Assembly (NCBI GenBank): GCA_025056865.1
Contig: JANWVO010000048.1
Span: forward strand, 62,001 to 126,000
Length of the DNA: 64,000 nucleotides
From: Bryobacteraceae bacterium
Lineage (GTDB): Bacteria; Acidobacteriota; Terriglobia; Bryobacterales; Bryobacteraceae
Direction: 5' to 3'
The notes under the pieces: model-generated
Told to the model about the DNA's origin: nothing
The model's input: the letters and a program-made list of their open reading frames with translations, nothing else
Database searches by the model: none
Part shown: one piece after another, positions 49,372-59,085 of the stretch
Numbering within the stretch: the first letter of the stretch is position 1
Layout: every line of letters starts with the position of its first letter
Position numbers and translations under genes: made by a program

Positions 49372-50796
49372 TCACCACAGCCCCAGCAGCTTCCACCAGG
49401 CGAAACCCACGCTGCCCCACACCGCCAGGTGGCACAGCGATACCAGGAATCCCACGCGCCACCAGTCTCTCAGCGGCACGTACCCCTGCGCGAAGTACAT
49501 GGGCGAAGGCGTCGTCCCATAATTGGTAAGCCCCGCGCTCAGATTGGCGAAGCAGGCGAAGCTGAACACTACCAGCCCCAGCGGCGCGCCTTTGGCTGCC
49601 AGCAGCGCCAGGAACGGCGCGTACAGCGCCAGCAGGTGCGCGGTGATGCTGGCGAACAGGTAGTGCGCGTAGTAGAACACCAGCAGCGCCACCGCCAGCA
49701 GCGGCAGCCAGCCCAATCCGGCCAGCATCGCCCCGAAGCCCTGCGCGAAGGCCTCCGTCACGTGCTGCTCGTGCAGCGCCTTGCCCAGCCGCAGCAGCCC
49801 TCCGTACCAGATGAAGATGTCCCACGCGGCGCGCTCGCCGCAGACGTCCTCCCAGGAAATGATGCGCGCGATCAGCAGCGCGGCGCTGCCAATCAGCGCC
49901 GCCACGGTGATGTCCAGCCCCGTCCACGATGACGTCGCCCACGCGCCGCAGACCGATAGAAACACGGCCAGCAGAACCTTCTCGTCGCGCGACATCGGCC
50001 CCATCTTTTCGAGCTCGGACTGCGCGAAGGCCGCCGCCTCCGGCGTGTGGCGGATCTCCGGCGGGTAGATCCGCGACACCACCCACGGCGCCAGCGCCAG
50101 CGAGCACAGCCCCGGCACGCACGCCGCTGCCAGCCACCCCGCCCAGGTGACCGTATAGCCGAAGGCCCCCGCCATCTGTGCCGCCAGCGGATTGCTTGCC
50201 TGCCCGGTGAAAAACATCGCCGCCGTGACGCAGATCGACTGGTAAACGGCCACCATCAGATACGCGCCCACGCGGCGCGCCGTCGGCCCCGGCTCGGATC
50301 CGTACAGTCCGGCGATGGAGCGCGCAATCGGCAGGATGACCCCGCCAGAGCGCGCGGCGTTGGAGGGAATGATGCTGGCCAGCACCATGTCGGACAGGCC
50401 TAGCGCGTAGCACACGCCGAGCGTGCTCCGGCCGAAGGCGCGCACGAACAGCAGCGCGATGCGGCGTGCAAGGCCCGTGTTGATGAGCGCCCGCGCGATG
50501 AAGAACGCCGCCATCACCAGCCAGACGGTCGGGTCGGCGTATCCTCCCAAAGCATCGGCGAGCTTCAGCGGGGTCAGCAGTGGCGCCAGCGTGATGGCGA
50601 ACAGCACCACCGCGCCGCCGGGCACGGGCTGGAAGATCAGGCCCGCCACCGTGGCCAGAAACAGCCCGGCCAGCCTCCACGCGCCGGGAACCAGGTTCTC
50701 CGGCCGCGGAACAACGTGCACGAACCCCAGATAGATGGCCGCCAGCAGCGCCATCCCCGCCCATGCTTTCTGCTTCCCCGGTTGCTCTGCCGCCAT
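49372..50796 (-). CDS. SLC13/DASS-family dicarboxylate transporter
   Basis: A 474-residue membrane protein with about 11-12 helices. The two SNT-like helical-hairpin motifs characteristic of the family read IIPSNAARSGGVILPIA and LTNYGTTPSPMYFAQGY, which bind sodium and the carboxylate. It probably imports succinate, malate, 2-oxoglutarate or a similar acid. It is monocistronic and diverges from the TonB-dependent receptor with 98 bases between starts. The region contains a GTATAC and small inverted repeats but no sure promoter. Confidence 0.9.
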   Translation of the reverse strand: MAAEQPGKQKAWAGMALLAAIYLGFVHVVPRPENLVPGAWRLAGLFLATVAGLIFQPVPGGAVVLFAITLAPLLTPLKLADALGGYADPTVWLVMAAFFIARALINTGLARRIALLFVRAFGRSTLGVCYALGLSDMVLASIIPSNAARSGGVILPIARSIAGLYGSEPGPTARRVGAYLMVAVYQSICVTAAMFFTGQASNPLAAQMAGAFGYTVTWAGWLAAACVPGLCSLALAPWVVSRIYPPEIRHTPEAAAFAQSELEKMGPMSRDEKVLLAVFLSVCGAWATSSWTGLDITVAALIGSAALLIARIISWEDVCGERAAWDIFIWYGGLLRLGKALHEQHVTEAFAQGFGAMLAGLGWLPLLAVALLVFYYAHYLFASITAHLLALYAPFLALLAAKGAPLGLVVFSFACFANLSAGLTNYGTTPSPMYFAQGYVPLRDWWRVGFLVSLCHLAVWGSVGFAWWKLLGLW

Positions 50797-50894
50797 TCGC
50801 AGGGAGTATACACGCGCGGCCTTCGGCCATGCAGCCCGGATGGCCGCACTCCACAGTGGTAGAACGGGAATAGCCTCTTCTTTCTGGGATCCGC

Positions 50895-53288
50895 ATGAAA
50901 GCCTCCGTCGCCGTCTCTCTGCTCCTGCTGTGCGCGGCCGCGCCGCTGCCCGCGCAGTCGACCGCCGCCCTCGTCGGCGCGGTGCAGGACGCCTCAGGCG
51001 CGCTGATTCCGGAAGCGCGCATCGTCATCGCGAATCCGCTCACCGGATTCCGCGTGGAGGCCCGCACAGCAAAGGATGGCTCTTTCGAGATCCGCAACAT
51101 TCCCTTTCACACCTACAGCGTCCGCTTCGAGAAAGAAGGCTTCGAGCCGCACGAGGAGACCGTCTCGCTGCGCAGCAACGTGCCGCATGAGATGATCGTC
51201 CGCCTCGCGCCGGCGGGCGTTCGCGACAGCATCACCGTCGTCGGCTCCGGCGGGCTGCTCGTGGACCCTGAGGAAACCGGCACGCACGTCCAGATGAACC
51301 AGACCGACATCGAGCGGCTCGCGCTCCAGGCGGGCAACCGCGGCCTGGAAAGCATTCTGGTTTCCATGCCGGGCTTCGCCCAGAACGCCAACGGCGCCAT
51401 CCACCCGCGCGGCGCCCACAACCAGATGACCTTCGTCATCGACGGCATGCCCGTCTCCGACCAGCTCACCGGGGCCTTTGCCAATGCCGTCGACCCCAAC
51501 ATCGTCCAGACGGTGGAGCTGTTCACCGGAAACATCCCCGCCGAATACGGCAACAAGGTGAGCGCCGTTGCCAACATCACCACGAAATCCGGCATGGGCA
51601 CGGGCCGGCGCTTCGGCGGCAGCACGCTCGTCAACGCCGCGCAGTTCGACCTGCTCAGCCAGGTGACGCAGGTCTCCGGCGAAAGCGGCCACTTCGGCTA
51701 CTCCGCCGTCGTCAACACATCGAAGACCAACCGCTACCTCGACTCGGTCTCCCTCGACAACCTTCACAACGGCGGCAACAACCAGCGCGCCTTCTCGCGC
51801 CTGGACTGGCACCCCGGCGCGCGCGACGTCTTCCGCCTCAACCTCATGGCCGGCCGCGCCTCCTTTCAGTTGGCCAACCTCCGCTCCCAGCACGCCAACG
51901 GGATGGATCAGCGCCAGCTCCTGCGCGACGGAGCCATCTCCTTCGGCTGGGTGCGCACGCTCGACGCGTCCACGACCTTCGACGTGAACGCCTCGGCCCG
52001 CAAGGCGCAGTCGTGGCTCAAGCCGAGCGCAGGCGACATTCCCGTCACCGCCAGCCAGGCGCGGCAGATGGCCACGGTCACCGCCGGTGCGCGGCTGAAT
52101 GCCGTCCGTGGCCGCCACACTCTCCGCGCCGGCTTCGACATCCAGCGCTATCCGTTGAGCGAGCACTTCACGCTCGGCATCACCTCTCCCGCCTTCAACG
52201 ATCCGGCCAGCGAGGATTTCAACCCGAACCTGCTGCCCTTCGATCTCACACGCGGAGGACGCCTGTTCGACTTCCGCAGCCGCCGCACCGGCGGAATGTA
52301 TTCCGGCTTCCTTCAGGACTCGGTCTCGGCGGGCCCGTGGAACTTCTCGCTCGGCCTCCGTTTCGACGCCTACCGGTTCCTGGTCAACGGCAACCAGCTT
52401 CAGCCGCGGCTCGGGGCTTCCTACCATCTGAAGCGGAGCGCCACCGTGTTCCGCGCCTCTTACTCGCGCCTCTACCAGACGCCTCCCAACGAGAATCTGC
52501 TTCTTTCTTCCTCGCCGGAAACCGCCGCGCTCACGCCGCCCGCCGTGCAGGAGGCGCTTGGCGGCTGGGCGCCCATCCGCCCCGAAGAGCAGAACCTGCT
52601 CGAGGCGGGTCTCCAGCAGGCTCTCGGGCGCAAGGCCAGCCTGAACGTCTCCTGGTATCACAAGAACTCGCGCAACCTCCAGGACAACAACAATTTCCTC
52701 GACACCGGCATCATCTTTCCCATCACGCTGGCGCGCATCCGGGTCAACGGCGTGGAAGGCCGCCTGACTGTGCCTCCCGCGCGCGGCTTCTCCGGCACGC
52801 TGAGCGTGACCCACTCGCGCGCCGTCGCCACGCCGCCCTTCACCGGAGGCCTTTTTCTTGGCAATGAGGCGGTGGAGGCGCTCAGCCAGGGGCCGTTCCG
52901 CATCGATCACGACCAGCCGCTCTCCGTCCACGGAGTGATCAATTACACCCACCGGCGCGGCTTCTACTGGACGCTGAGCAACCGCTATGACTACGGCCTC
53001 GTCGCCAATCCCTCCGATCCGGACGAAGTGGCCCGCGACCCCGATTTTGCCGACCTGCTTCCCTATGTGCGGCTCAACCGCACGCCCGCCCGCGTCCGTC
53101 CCCGCAACATCATCGACCTCGTCATCGGATTCGAGCGCACGCGCGACCAGAAGAAGCGCTACGATGCGGGCCTCCAGCTCACGAATCTCACCAACCGCAC
53201 CGCGCTGTACAACTTCCAGTCGATCTTCGTCGGCACGCGCCTGGTGCAGCCCTTCACCGCCGGCCTCCGGCTCCGCTTCTATTTCTGA
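50895..53288 (+). CDS. TonB-dependent receptor with carboxypeptidase-regulatory-like N-domain
   Basis: A 797-residue outer-membrane receptor. A signal peptide (MKASVAVSLLLLCAAAPLPAQ) is followed by a beta-sandwich domain of the CarboxypepD_reg type (TAALVGAVQDASGALIPEARIVI to FEPHEETVSL). A plug domain follows (RGAHNQMTFVIDGMPVSDQL and NIPAEYGNKVSAVANI), then a 22-stranded barrel ending in LRLRFYF. This layout is common in acidobacteria and Bacteroidetes for glycan or siderophore uptake. No SusD partner is near. It is the largest gene here, and an antisense open frame over it is an artefact. Confidence 0.93.
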   Translation: MKASVAVSLLLLCAAAPLPAQSTAALVGAVQDASGALIPEARIVIANPLTGFRVEARTAKDGSFEIRNIPFHTYSVRFEKEGFEPHEETVSLRSNVPHEMIVRLAPAGVRDSITVVGSGGLLVDPEETGTHVQMNQTDIERLALQAGNRGLESILVSMPGFAQNANGAIHPRGAHNQMTFVIDGMPVSDQLTGAFANAVDPNIVQTVELFTGNIPAEYGNKVSAVANITTKSGMGTGRRFGGSTLVNAAQFDLLSQVTQVSGESGHFGYSAVVNTSKTNRYLDSVSLDNLHNGGNNQRAFSRLDWHPGARDVFRLNLMAGRASFQLANLRSQHANGMDQRQLLRDGAISFGWVRTLDASTTFDVNASARKAQSWLKPSAGDIPVTASQARQMATVTAGARLNAVRGRHTLRAGFDIQRYPLSEHFTLGITSPAFNDPASEDFNPNLLPFDLTRGGRLFDFRSRRTGGMYSGFLQDSVSAGPWNFSLGLRFDAYRFLVNGNQLQPRLGASYHLKRSATVFRASYSRLYQTPPNENLLLSSSPETAALTPPAVQEALGGWAPIRPEEQNLLEAGLQQALGRKASLNVSWYHKNSRNLQDNNNFLDTGIIFPITLARIRVNGVEGRLTVPPARGFSGTLSVTHSRAVATPPFTGGLFLGNEAVEALSQGPFRIDHDQPLSVHGVINYTHRRGFYWTLSNRYDYGLVANPSDPDEVARDPDFADLLPYVRLNRTPARVRPRNIIDLVIGFERTRDQKKRYDAGLQLTNLTNRTALYNFQSIFVGTRLVQPFTAGLRLRFYF

Positions 53289-53369
53289 CAGCCCGCCGCT
53301 GCGGCCCGGCTCCGCGCCGGGACGGATGCGCTCCGGCAGCGCTCCGTCGCACCATGGAGAGCAGGCTGC

Positions 53370-54323
53370 ATGCGCAGGATCCTCGTTCTCGCCGACGATC
53401 TGACGGGCGCGCTGGAATGCGGGGCGCTGCTGGAAGGCTCCATCGTTACGCTCTCCCTCCCGGCCAGCGCGCCCGCGGCCGTCGTCGACACCGAGACCCG
53501 CCACGCGCCTCCGCAGCAGGCCGCGGAAACGGTACGCCGACTGACAGAACAATCTCCCGCGGAAATGATTTACAAGAAGACGGACTCCACCCTGCGCGGC
53601 AACATCGGCGCCGAGCTGGCCGCCCTGCCGCCGGGCCGGATCCACTACGCGCCCGCCTATCCGCAGATGGGCCGCACCGTACGCGGCGGCCGCCTGCTTG
53701 TGGATGGCGTCCCGGTGGAACAGACGGCCTTTGCGCGCGATCCGCTCGATCCCGTTCTGGACAGCGACATCCGGCGCGTGCTCGCCCGGCAGGGCGCCCC
53801 GCTCGAGAGGATCACGGTTCACGAGGGAGAAACGGAGGCAGACGTCGAGCGCGCCGCCGCGTGCGTGCTGGCGGAAGCCCCGCCACGGCTGGCCGCCGGC
53901 CCGGCGGCATTGCTTGCCGTACTCGCTCGCCGCATGGGGCTGGCGCGCACCAGCGCTCTGCTGCCCCGCATCGGACACTGCCTGGTGATCAACGGAAGCG
54001 CGCATCCGGCGTCGCGGGCGCAGATGGCGGCTGCAGAGGCGGCGGGCGTTTTTGATGAACGATGGCGCGCGGGCACGGTCGAAGATGCGCGGAACGCCGC
54101 GGAGGCCCTGGCTGTCTTCGGCGGCGATACCGCGCGCGAAGTGCTCCGGCGCTTCGGAGACCCGCCGCTGCATCCTGCGGCCGAACCGATGCCCGGCGTC
54201 GTCCTGAGCTGGTTCGAAGCCTGCGGGCGCCGCTGGTGGCTGATCACCAAGGCGGGCGGATTCGGCCGGCCGGACCTGTTGCCGCGGCTGAAAGCGATGC
54301 TCGCGGGCGGCGCGGCGGGCTGA
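53370..54323 (+). CDS. four-carbon acid sugar kinase family protein (DUF1537, short)
   Basis: A 317-residue protein of the OtnK/PdxA2-associated kinase family. ILVLADDLTGALECGALL, YKKTDSTLRGNIGAELAA, YPQMGRTVRGGRLLVDG and WWLITKAGGFGRPDLL are the conserved blocks for substrate and ATP binding. Members are usually about 400 residues, so this is short, mainly in the middle. It lies 150 bases before a xylulokinase, suggesting use of tetronate or other acid sugars. A weak ATG start at 53370 has no good ribosome-binding site. Confidence 0.83.
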   Translation: MRRILVLADDLTGALECGALLEGSIVTLSLPASAPAAVVDTETRHAPPQQAAETVRRLTEQSPAEMIYKKTDSTLRGNIGAELAALPPGRIHYAPAYPQMGRTVRGGRLLVDGVPVEQTAFARDPLDPVLDSDIRRVLARQGAPLERITVHEGETEADVERAAACVLAEAPPRLAAGPAALLAVLARRMGLARTSALLPRIGHCLVINGSAHPASRAQMAAAEAAGVFDERWRAGTVEDARNAAEALAVFGGDTAREVLRRFGDPPLHPAAEPMPGVVLSWFEACGRRWWLITKAGGFGRPDLLPRLKAMLAGGAAG

Positions 54324-54472
54324 CCGCCCGGCGCCGGAAATCGGACTATCCGGTGTGATATCATGCTGCGCGATGCACAGCCGCGCTGGCCGGCAGCCCG
54401 GCCCGCCGCAGTTTCCGCGGGCCATGGCTGTCTGTCAAACTGGGGAAGCGTACGCAGGAGAATCGAGAGACC

Positions 54473-55969
54473 ATGTACTGGCTTGGGATTGACATCGGAA
54501 CCGGCGGCAGCCGCGCTCTGCTCGTAGACGAGAAAGGGAAGCTGGTGGCGGGTTTCACCGCTCCCCACGAGGACATCCGCATGGAGCGCCCGCTCTGGGC
54601 CGAGCAGCGCCCGGAGAACTGGTGGGACGCGGCGCAGGCGGCCATCCGCGGCGTGCTGAAGGAGGCGGGCGCGAGCGGGGATCAGGTGAAAGGCGTCGGC
54701 CTCAGCGGGCAGATGCACGGCCTGGTGCTGCTCGACGCCGAGAATCAGGTCATCCGCCCGGCGCTCATCTGGTGCGACCAGCGCAGCCAGCCGCAGGTGG
54801 ACTGGATCCACCAGACCGTCGGCCGCGCCAACGTCGTCGCGCACACCGCCAACCCGATGCTCACGGGCTTCACCCTGCCCAAGCTGCTCTGGGTGCGCGA
54901 CAACGAGCCGCAGAATTTCGAACGCGCGCGGAAGGTGCTGCTGCCTAAAGACTACGTGCGCTTCATGCTGACCGGCGTGCATTGCACCGAAGTGAGCGAC
55001 GCCAGCGGCACCGGGCTGCTCGATGTCGTCACGCGGCGCTGGTCCTCGGCGATGATCGAAAGGATCGGACTGGATGGGTCGCTGCTGCCCGAGGTGAAGG
55101 AGTCAGCCGACATCACCGGAACGGTGACGCGCGCGGCGGCGGAAGCCACCGGGCTGAAGGAAGGCACGCCCGTGGTGGGCGGCGCCGGCGATCAGGCGGC
55201 CAGCGGCATCGGCAACGGCATTGTCCGGCCTGGCGTGGCGTCCTGCACCATCGGGACTTCGGGCGTCGTCTTCGCCTATCTCGACCGCCCGCACTATGAC
55301 CCGCAGGGACGCGTCCACACCTTCTGCCACGCCGTGCGCGGCAAGTGGCATGTGATGGGCGTCACGCAGGGCGCGGGCCTCAGCCTCCAGTGGTTCCGCA
55401 ACCAGTTCGCGAACGGCACGGATTACGACACGCTGATGGCCGAAGCGCAGAAGGCGCCGCCGCTGTCGCACGGCCTGTTCTGGCTGCCCTACCTCATGGG
55501 CGAACGCACGCCCCACCTCGATCCCATCGCGCGCGGCGGATGGATCGGCCTCACGGCCAAGCATGGCCGGCCGGAGATGATCCGCTCCATCGTCGAAGGC
55601 GTCAGCTACAGCCTCAAGGACTGCCTGGGCGTGATTGAGAACATGGGCGTCGAGATCCAGTCGGTCCGCGCCAGTGGCGGCGGCGCCCGCAGCCTCTTCT
55701 GGCGGCAGATGCTGGCCGATATCTTCCACCGCGGCGTGGCCACGCTCGAGAACACCGAAGGCTCGGCTTACGGAGCCGCGCTGCTGGCAGTCGCCGGCAC
55801 GGGTGCCTACTCAAGCATCGAAGAGCTGTGCGATGTCGCCATCCGTGAGGTGGAATGTCTCGTGCCCAACGTCCACGAGTCCGCCGCTTACGAGCGCGGC
55901 TACGAGGTGTTCTCGATCCTTTATCCCACGCTCAAGCCGGTTTATAGCCTGATCCAGCAGATGGCATAG
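54473..55969 (+). CDS. xylB: xylulokinase
   Basis: A 498-residue FGGY-family sugar kinase. GIDIGTGGSRALLVDEKG is the ATP-binding phosphate-1 motif. GVGLSGQMHGLVLLD and LIWCDQRSQPQVDW give substrate contacts, GAGDQAASGIGNGI has the catalytic-type Asp, and RASGGGARSLFWRQMLADI is the FGGY signature 2. It phosphorylates D-xylulose or a similar ketose to feed the pentose phosphate pathway. AGGAG lies about 13 bases before the ATG. No xylose isomerase is in the window. Confidence 0.92.
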   Translation: MYWLGIDIGTGGSRALLVDEKGKLVAGFTAPHEDIRMERPLWAEQRPENWWDAAQAAIRGVLKEAGASGDQVKGVGLSGQMHGLVLLDAENQVIRPALIWCDQRSQPQVDWIHQTVGRANVVAHTANPMLTGFTLPKLLWVRDNEPQNFERARKVLLPKDYVRFMLTGVHCTEVSDASGTGLLDVVTRRWSSAMIERIGLDGSLLPEVKESADITGTVTRAAAEATGLKEGTPVVGGAGDQAASGIGNGIVRPGVASCTIGTSGVVFAYLDRPHYDPQGRVHTFCHAVRGKWHVMGVTQGAGLSLQWFRNQFANGTDYDTLMAEAQKAPPLSHGLFWLPYLMGERTPHLDPIARGGWIGLTAKHGRPEMIRSIVEGVSYSLKDCLGVIENMGVEIQSVRASGGGARSLFWRQMLADIFHRGVATLENTEGSAYGAALLAVAGTGAYSSIEELCDVAIREVECLVPNVHESAAYERGYEVFSILYPTLKPVYSLIQQMA

Positions 55970-56050
55970 CCCGGCAGGCGGCACAGGCAGACGGGGAAAA
56001 CCTGAGAGGAACACGGGCGGCGGGCGACTTCCTGCCAGAGGACAACTGGC

Positions 56051-56737
56051 ATGAGAGTCCCCGCCCTTCTCGTTGTGGCTTGCCTCTGCATGGCAGCCGC
56101 GCTTCCTGCGGCGACCGTTTCCTTCGGCTCTGACCTCCTGAATGAATCCAACAGCGTGACCGGGACCAACGTCATCATCCAGCCTCATCCGGCGTGGGCG
56201 TCCCTGGCTCCGTACCATTGGATCTCCTATGCGAACACAGGCGCCGGTCCCGGGGCGAAATCGCCGCCAAACTCGAATCCGCAAAAAGGCCCGACGGCAT
56301 CCTTCTACGAGTCCCTGCCGAAGGGAGCGCAGTTTGTGCGGCTCACCGTGTTTGCCGACGACACGGCCGCGGTCTATCTGATCGACCGCAGCAACCCGCT
56401 CGGCCTGCTCCTTGCACCGCCCAACTGGCGGATGGACGGTGCTTGCGCCCACGGGCCCATCGGGTGCGAGCCAAAAGAGGGATTGCTGCTCGAGTTCTAT
56501 GTGAATCGCTTCGGGCCCGCCCTGCTTCGCTTTGACGTGTTCCAGCGGGGCGGAGGGCCGTTCGGGCTCCTTTACGGCGGCGAAGCGGAACTGGCCCACA
56601 GCTCGGAAGCGGCGCCCTTCCTGCTGATCGCCACCGGTCTGGCCTGGATCCTCTGGCGCCGGCGCCCCGGCCACACAAACCGCCACTCTGCGGAAGAGCT
56701 GTCCTCCAACTCTCCGGCGCAGGCTTCGGCGGCCTGA
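56051..56737 (+). CDS. PEP-CTERM-like exported protein
   Basis: A 228-residue protein. A signal peptide covers about residues 1-21 (MRVPALLVVACLCMAAALPAA). The body is beta-rich (VSFGSDLLNESNSVTGTNVII). The C-terminus has a hydrophobic helix followed by WRRRPG, as in PEP-CTERM sorting signals, but the usual VPEP is EAAP (SSEAAPFLLIATGLAWILW) and 20 further residues follow. It may be recognised by an exosortase or be an ordinary membrane-anchored protein. No exosortase gene is in the window. The function of the body is unknown. Confidence 0.75.
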   Translation: MRVPALLVVACLCMAAALPAATVSFGSDLLNESNSVTGTNVIIQPHPAWASLAPYHWISYANTGAGPGAKSPPNSNPQKGPTASFYESLPKGAQFVRLTVFADDTAAVYLIDRSNPLGLLLAPPNWRMDGACAHGPIGCEPKEGLLLEFYVNRFGPALLRFDVFQRGGGPFGLLYGGEAELAHSSEAAPFLLIATGLAWILWRRRPGHTNRHSAEELSSNSPAQASAA

Positions 56738-56746
56738 GCAGCAGCA

Positions 56747-58297
56747 TCACCCGGGGGAGCCCGGCGGGCCGTAACCGCCCCCGCCGGGCGTCTCGATCCG
56801 GAGCAGGTCGCCCGGCTGGACGTCAAATCGCGCTTTCCCCGGCAGACGGCCTGGCCTGCCGCCGCGGATCAGCGTGTTGCGCCCCGGCTTGCCGGGCTGG
56901 CCTCCGAACAGGCCGTAAGGAGCGTGAACCCGGCGGTCCGACAGCAGCGTGACCTCCGCCGGTGCGCGGAATTCGAACTCGCGCACCAGGCCGTCGCCGC
57001 CGCGGAACCGGCCGCGTCCTCCCGAACCGCGGCGGATCCGGTAGGCGCGGATGAGCACGGGAAAGGCGTGCTCGAAGGCCTCCACCGGCGTGTTCCAGGA
57101 GTTCGTCATGTGCGTGTGCACGCCGCTCTGTCCGTCTCCCCGCGCCGACGCGCCCATGCCGCCGGCGATGGTTTCATACCAGGCGAAGCCCGGGCCGCCG
57201 AAGCTCACGTTGTTCATCGTGCCCTGGCTGGCCGCCGGGATCCGTTCCGGGGCCGCCTGCGCCAGCGCGCCCAGCAGCACGTCCGTGATGCGCTGCGAGG
57301 TTTCCACGTTGCCCGCGGCCATGGCCGCAGGCGGCAGCGCGTTGACCAGCGTGCCCGGCGGGGCGATCACCTCGATCGGATCGAGCAGGCCGGCGTTGGC
57401 CGGTACGTCCTCGCCAAGCAGGCAGCGGAACACGTAGAAAACGGCCGCCAGCGTGATGGCATAGTTGGCGTTGACCGGAGCGGCGGCCTGCGGCGACGTG
57501 CCGGTGAAGTCGATCACGGCGCGCCGGCGGCGCAGCGTGATCGAGACGCGGATCTTCTCTCCTTCGTCCATCTGGTCCTCGAAGGCATACCGCCCTTCCG
57601 GCAGCGAGGCGAGGCAGGCGCGCATCATCGAGGCTGCGTAGCTTCGCAAAGCCCGGATGTTGCGCATCAGCCTTTCCATTCCGTAGGCCTCCGCCGCTTC
57701 TTCCAGCCGCTGGATGCCCCGCCGCATTGCCATCCATTGCGCCAGCAGGTCTCCTTCACGCTCTTCCGGAGTGCGCACGTTGGCAAGGATCATTTGCAGG
57801 ATGCCCTCGTCGATGCGCCCTTCGCGCACCAGCAGCACGGGCGGAATGCGCAGGCCTTCCTGGTAGATCTCGCGCGCCAGCGGCATCGAGCCGGGGCTCA
57901 TGCCGCCGACGTCAGCATGATGGGCGCGGGATGCAACATAGAACGAGGGCGCTTCCCCGCCGCCGATCCAGACGCCCGCCACCGCGGTGATGTCCGGCAG
58001 GTGCGTGCCGCCGCGGAAAGGGTCGTTCACAATGGCTACGTCGCCGGGCCGCAGCCGGAGGGAGTCCAGCACCGCCCGCACGCTCAGAGGCATCGCGCCG
58101 AGGTGCACGGGCATGTGGTCGCCCATGGCGATGGTGCCGCCCTCGGCATCATAGATGGCGCAGGAGTAGTCGCGGCGTTCCTTGATGTTGGCCGAAAAGG
58201 CGGTGCGCCGCAGCACGGCGCCCATCTCCTCGGGAATCGAGACGAGAAGCTGACGGAAGAACTCCAGCTCGACTGCGTCGGTGCCGCGCTTCTTCAT
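56747..58297 (-). CDS. hydantoinase B/oxoprolinase-family protein
   Basis: A 516-residue protein with the HyuB layout: [70 protein letters not shown] and [15 protein letters not shown]. The Gly-rich end ([11 protein letters not shown]) is typical. HyuB normally pairs with HyuA to open hydantoin or 5-oxoproline rings with ATP. No hyuA is adjacent, so its partner lies elsewhere or it acts alone. The gene overlaps the Asp-box gene upstream by ATGA. Confidence 0.9.
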   Translation of the reverse strand: MKKRGTDAVELEFFRQLLVSIPEEMGAVLRRTAFSANIKERRDYSCAIYDAEGGTIAMGDHMPVHLGAMPLSVRAVLDSLRLRPGDVAIVNDPFRGGTHLPDITAVAGVWIGGGEAPSFYVASRAHHADVGGMSPGSMPLAREIYQEGLRIPPVLLVREGRIDEGILQMILANVRTPEEREGDLLAQWMAMRRGIQRLEEAAEAYGMERLMRNIRALRSYAASMMRACLASLPEGRYAFEDQMDEGEKIRVSITLRRRRAVIDFTGTSPQAAAPVNANYAITLAAVFYVFRCLLGEDVPANAGLLDPIEVIAPPGTLVNALPPAAMAAGNVETSQRITDVLLGALAQAAPERIPAASQGTMNNVSFGGPGFAWYETIAGGMGASARGDGQSGVHTHMTNSWNTPVEAFEHAFPVLIRAYRIRRGSGGRGRFRGGDGLVREFEFRAPAEVTLLSDRRVHAPYGLFGGQPGKPGRNTLIRGGRPGRLPGKARFDVQPGDLLRIETPGGGGYGPPGSPG

Positions 58298-59085
58298 GGC
58301 AGTGGCGGCTCCTTCGGCGGCGCTGCCGGGGGCGGCTCGGCGGGCTCGGGCGCCGGCTTGCATTCGCCAAACCGCACGGGGAAGCGGGCCACCGGCGTCC
58401 AGCCCTTCTCGTTCTGCCGCTCGACGAAATACATGCGCGCGCGGGGGTCCGTGCGGATGCGCCATCCGGTGGAACGCGGACGCAGGGGCGGAAAGGGCTT
58501 CGCGCCCGCTTCCCGCAGCGTCCAGGTATCGCCGCCGTCGCGCGTCTCCCATCGCTGATAGCGCTGGCGCGGCTCGCCGCGGCGCTGGAGATGGAGCACG
58601 CCTTCGGTGCGTGTCGCGAACCGGAACGCGTCGATGGCGCCATAGCCGGATTCCTCAAAAACAGGAACGCGCCGCCATGTTTTGCCGCCGTCGGTGGTCT
58701 TCAGCAGGAAGGGATCCCGCGGCAGCGCGCCGGCGATATGGCCGGAGACCCAGCCCGCCTCCGCGTCCACAAACTGGATGTCGTCGAGCGCCGCGCCGCG
58801 GATGCGCTCGTGGGGCTCGCTCCAGGTGCGGCCCTCGTCGTCGCTCGCCAGCAGCAGCGACCACAACGTGGCCGAACCGGTGTGGAAGTTGCCTGAAAGA
58901 AACAGCCTGCCGCCCGCCTGCTCCACGCCCGCCAGTTCCAGGAAGATCGAACAGGAGTCCTTCACCGAGCATTCGAGGCCGAACTCGGTGATCTCCGCAT
59001 CCCCGCAAGCCGGGGGCGCGATCTCCGCCGCGGGCGGCTGGACAGCAGCCGCCTGCAACAGCAATCCTGCAAGCCAGAGAGTCAT
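58294..59085 (-). CDS. exported Asp-box (Ycf48/BNR-like) beta-propeller protein
   Basis: A 263-residue protein with a signal-like N-terminus (MTLWLAGLLLQAAAVQPP). Three Asp-box motifs are evident: SDDEGRTW, TTDGGKTW and TRDGGDTW, each in a beta-strand repeat of about 50 residues. They form part of a propeller of the Ycf48/photosystem-II-stability or sialidase-like fold, here without a known catalytic site. The C-terminus is proline-rich ([17 protein letters not shown]). It overlaps both neighbours by four bases, suggesting one operon of unclear purpose. Confidence 0.78.
   Translation of the reverse strand: MTLWLAGLLLQAAAVQPPAAEIAPPACGDAEITEFGLECSVKDSCSIFLELAGVEQAGGRLFLSGNFHTGSATLWSLLLASDDEGRTWSEPHERIRGAALDDIQFVDAEAGWVSGHIAGALPRDPFLLKTTDGGKTWRRVPVFEESGYGAIDAFRFATRTEGVLHLQRRGEPRQRYQRWETRDGGDTWTLREAGAKPFPPLRPRSTGWRIRTDPRARMYFVERQNEKGWTPVARFPVRFGECKPAPEPAEPPPAAPPKEPPLP

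Noticed and set aside
50994-54425. A 1143-codon open frame on the minus strand
   Set aside because: It lies opposite the clear TonB-dependent receptor and the acid-sugar kinase, has no family features, and reflects GC-rich codon bias.
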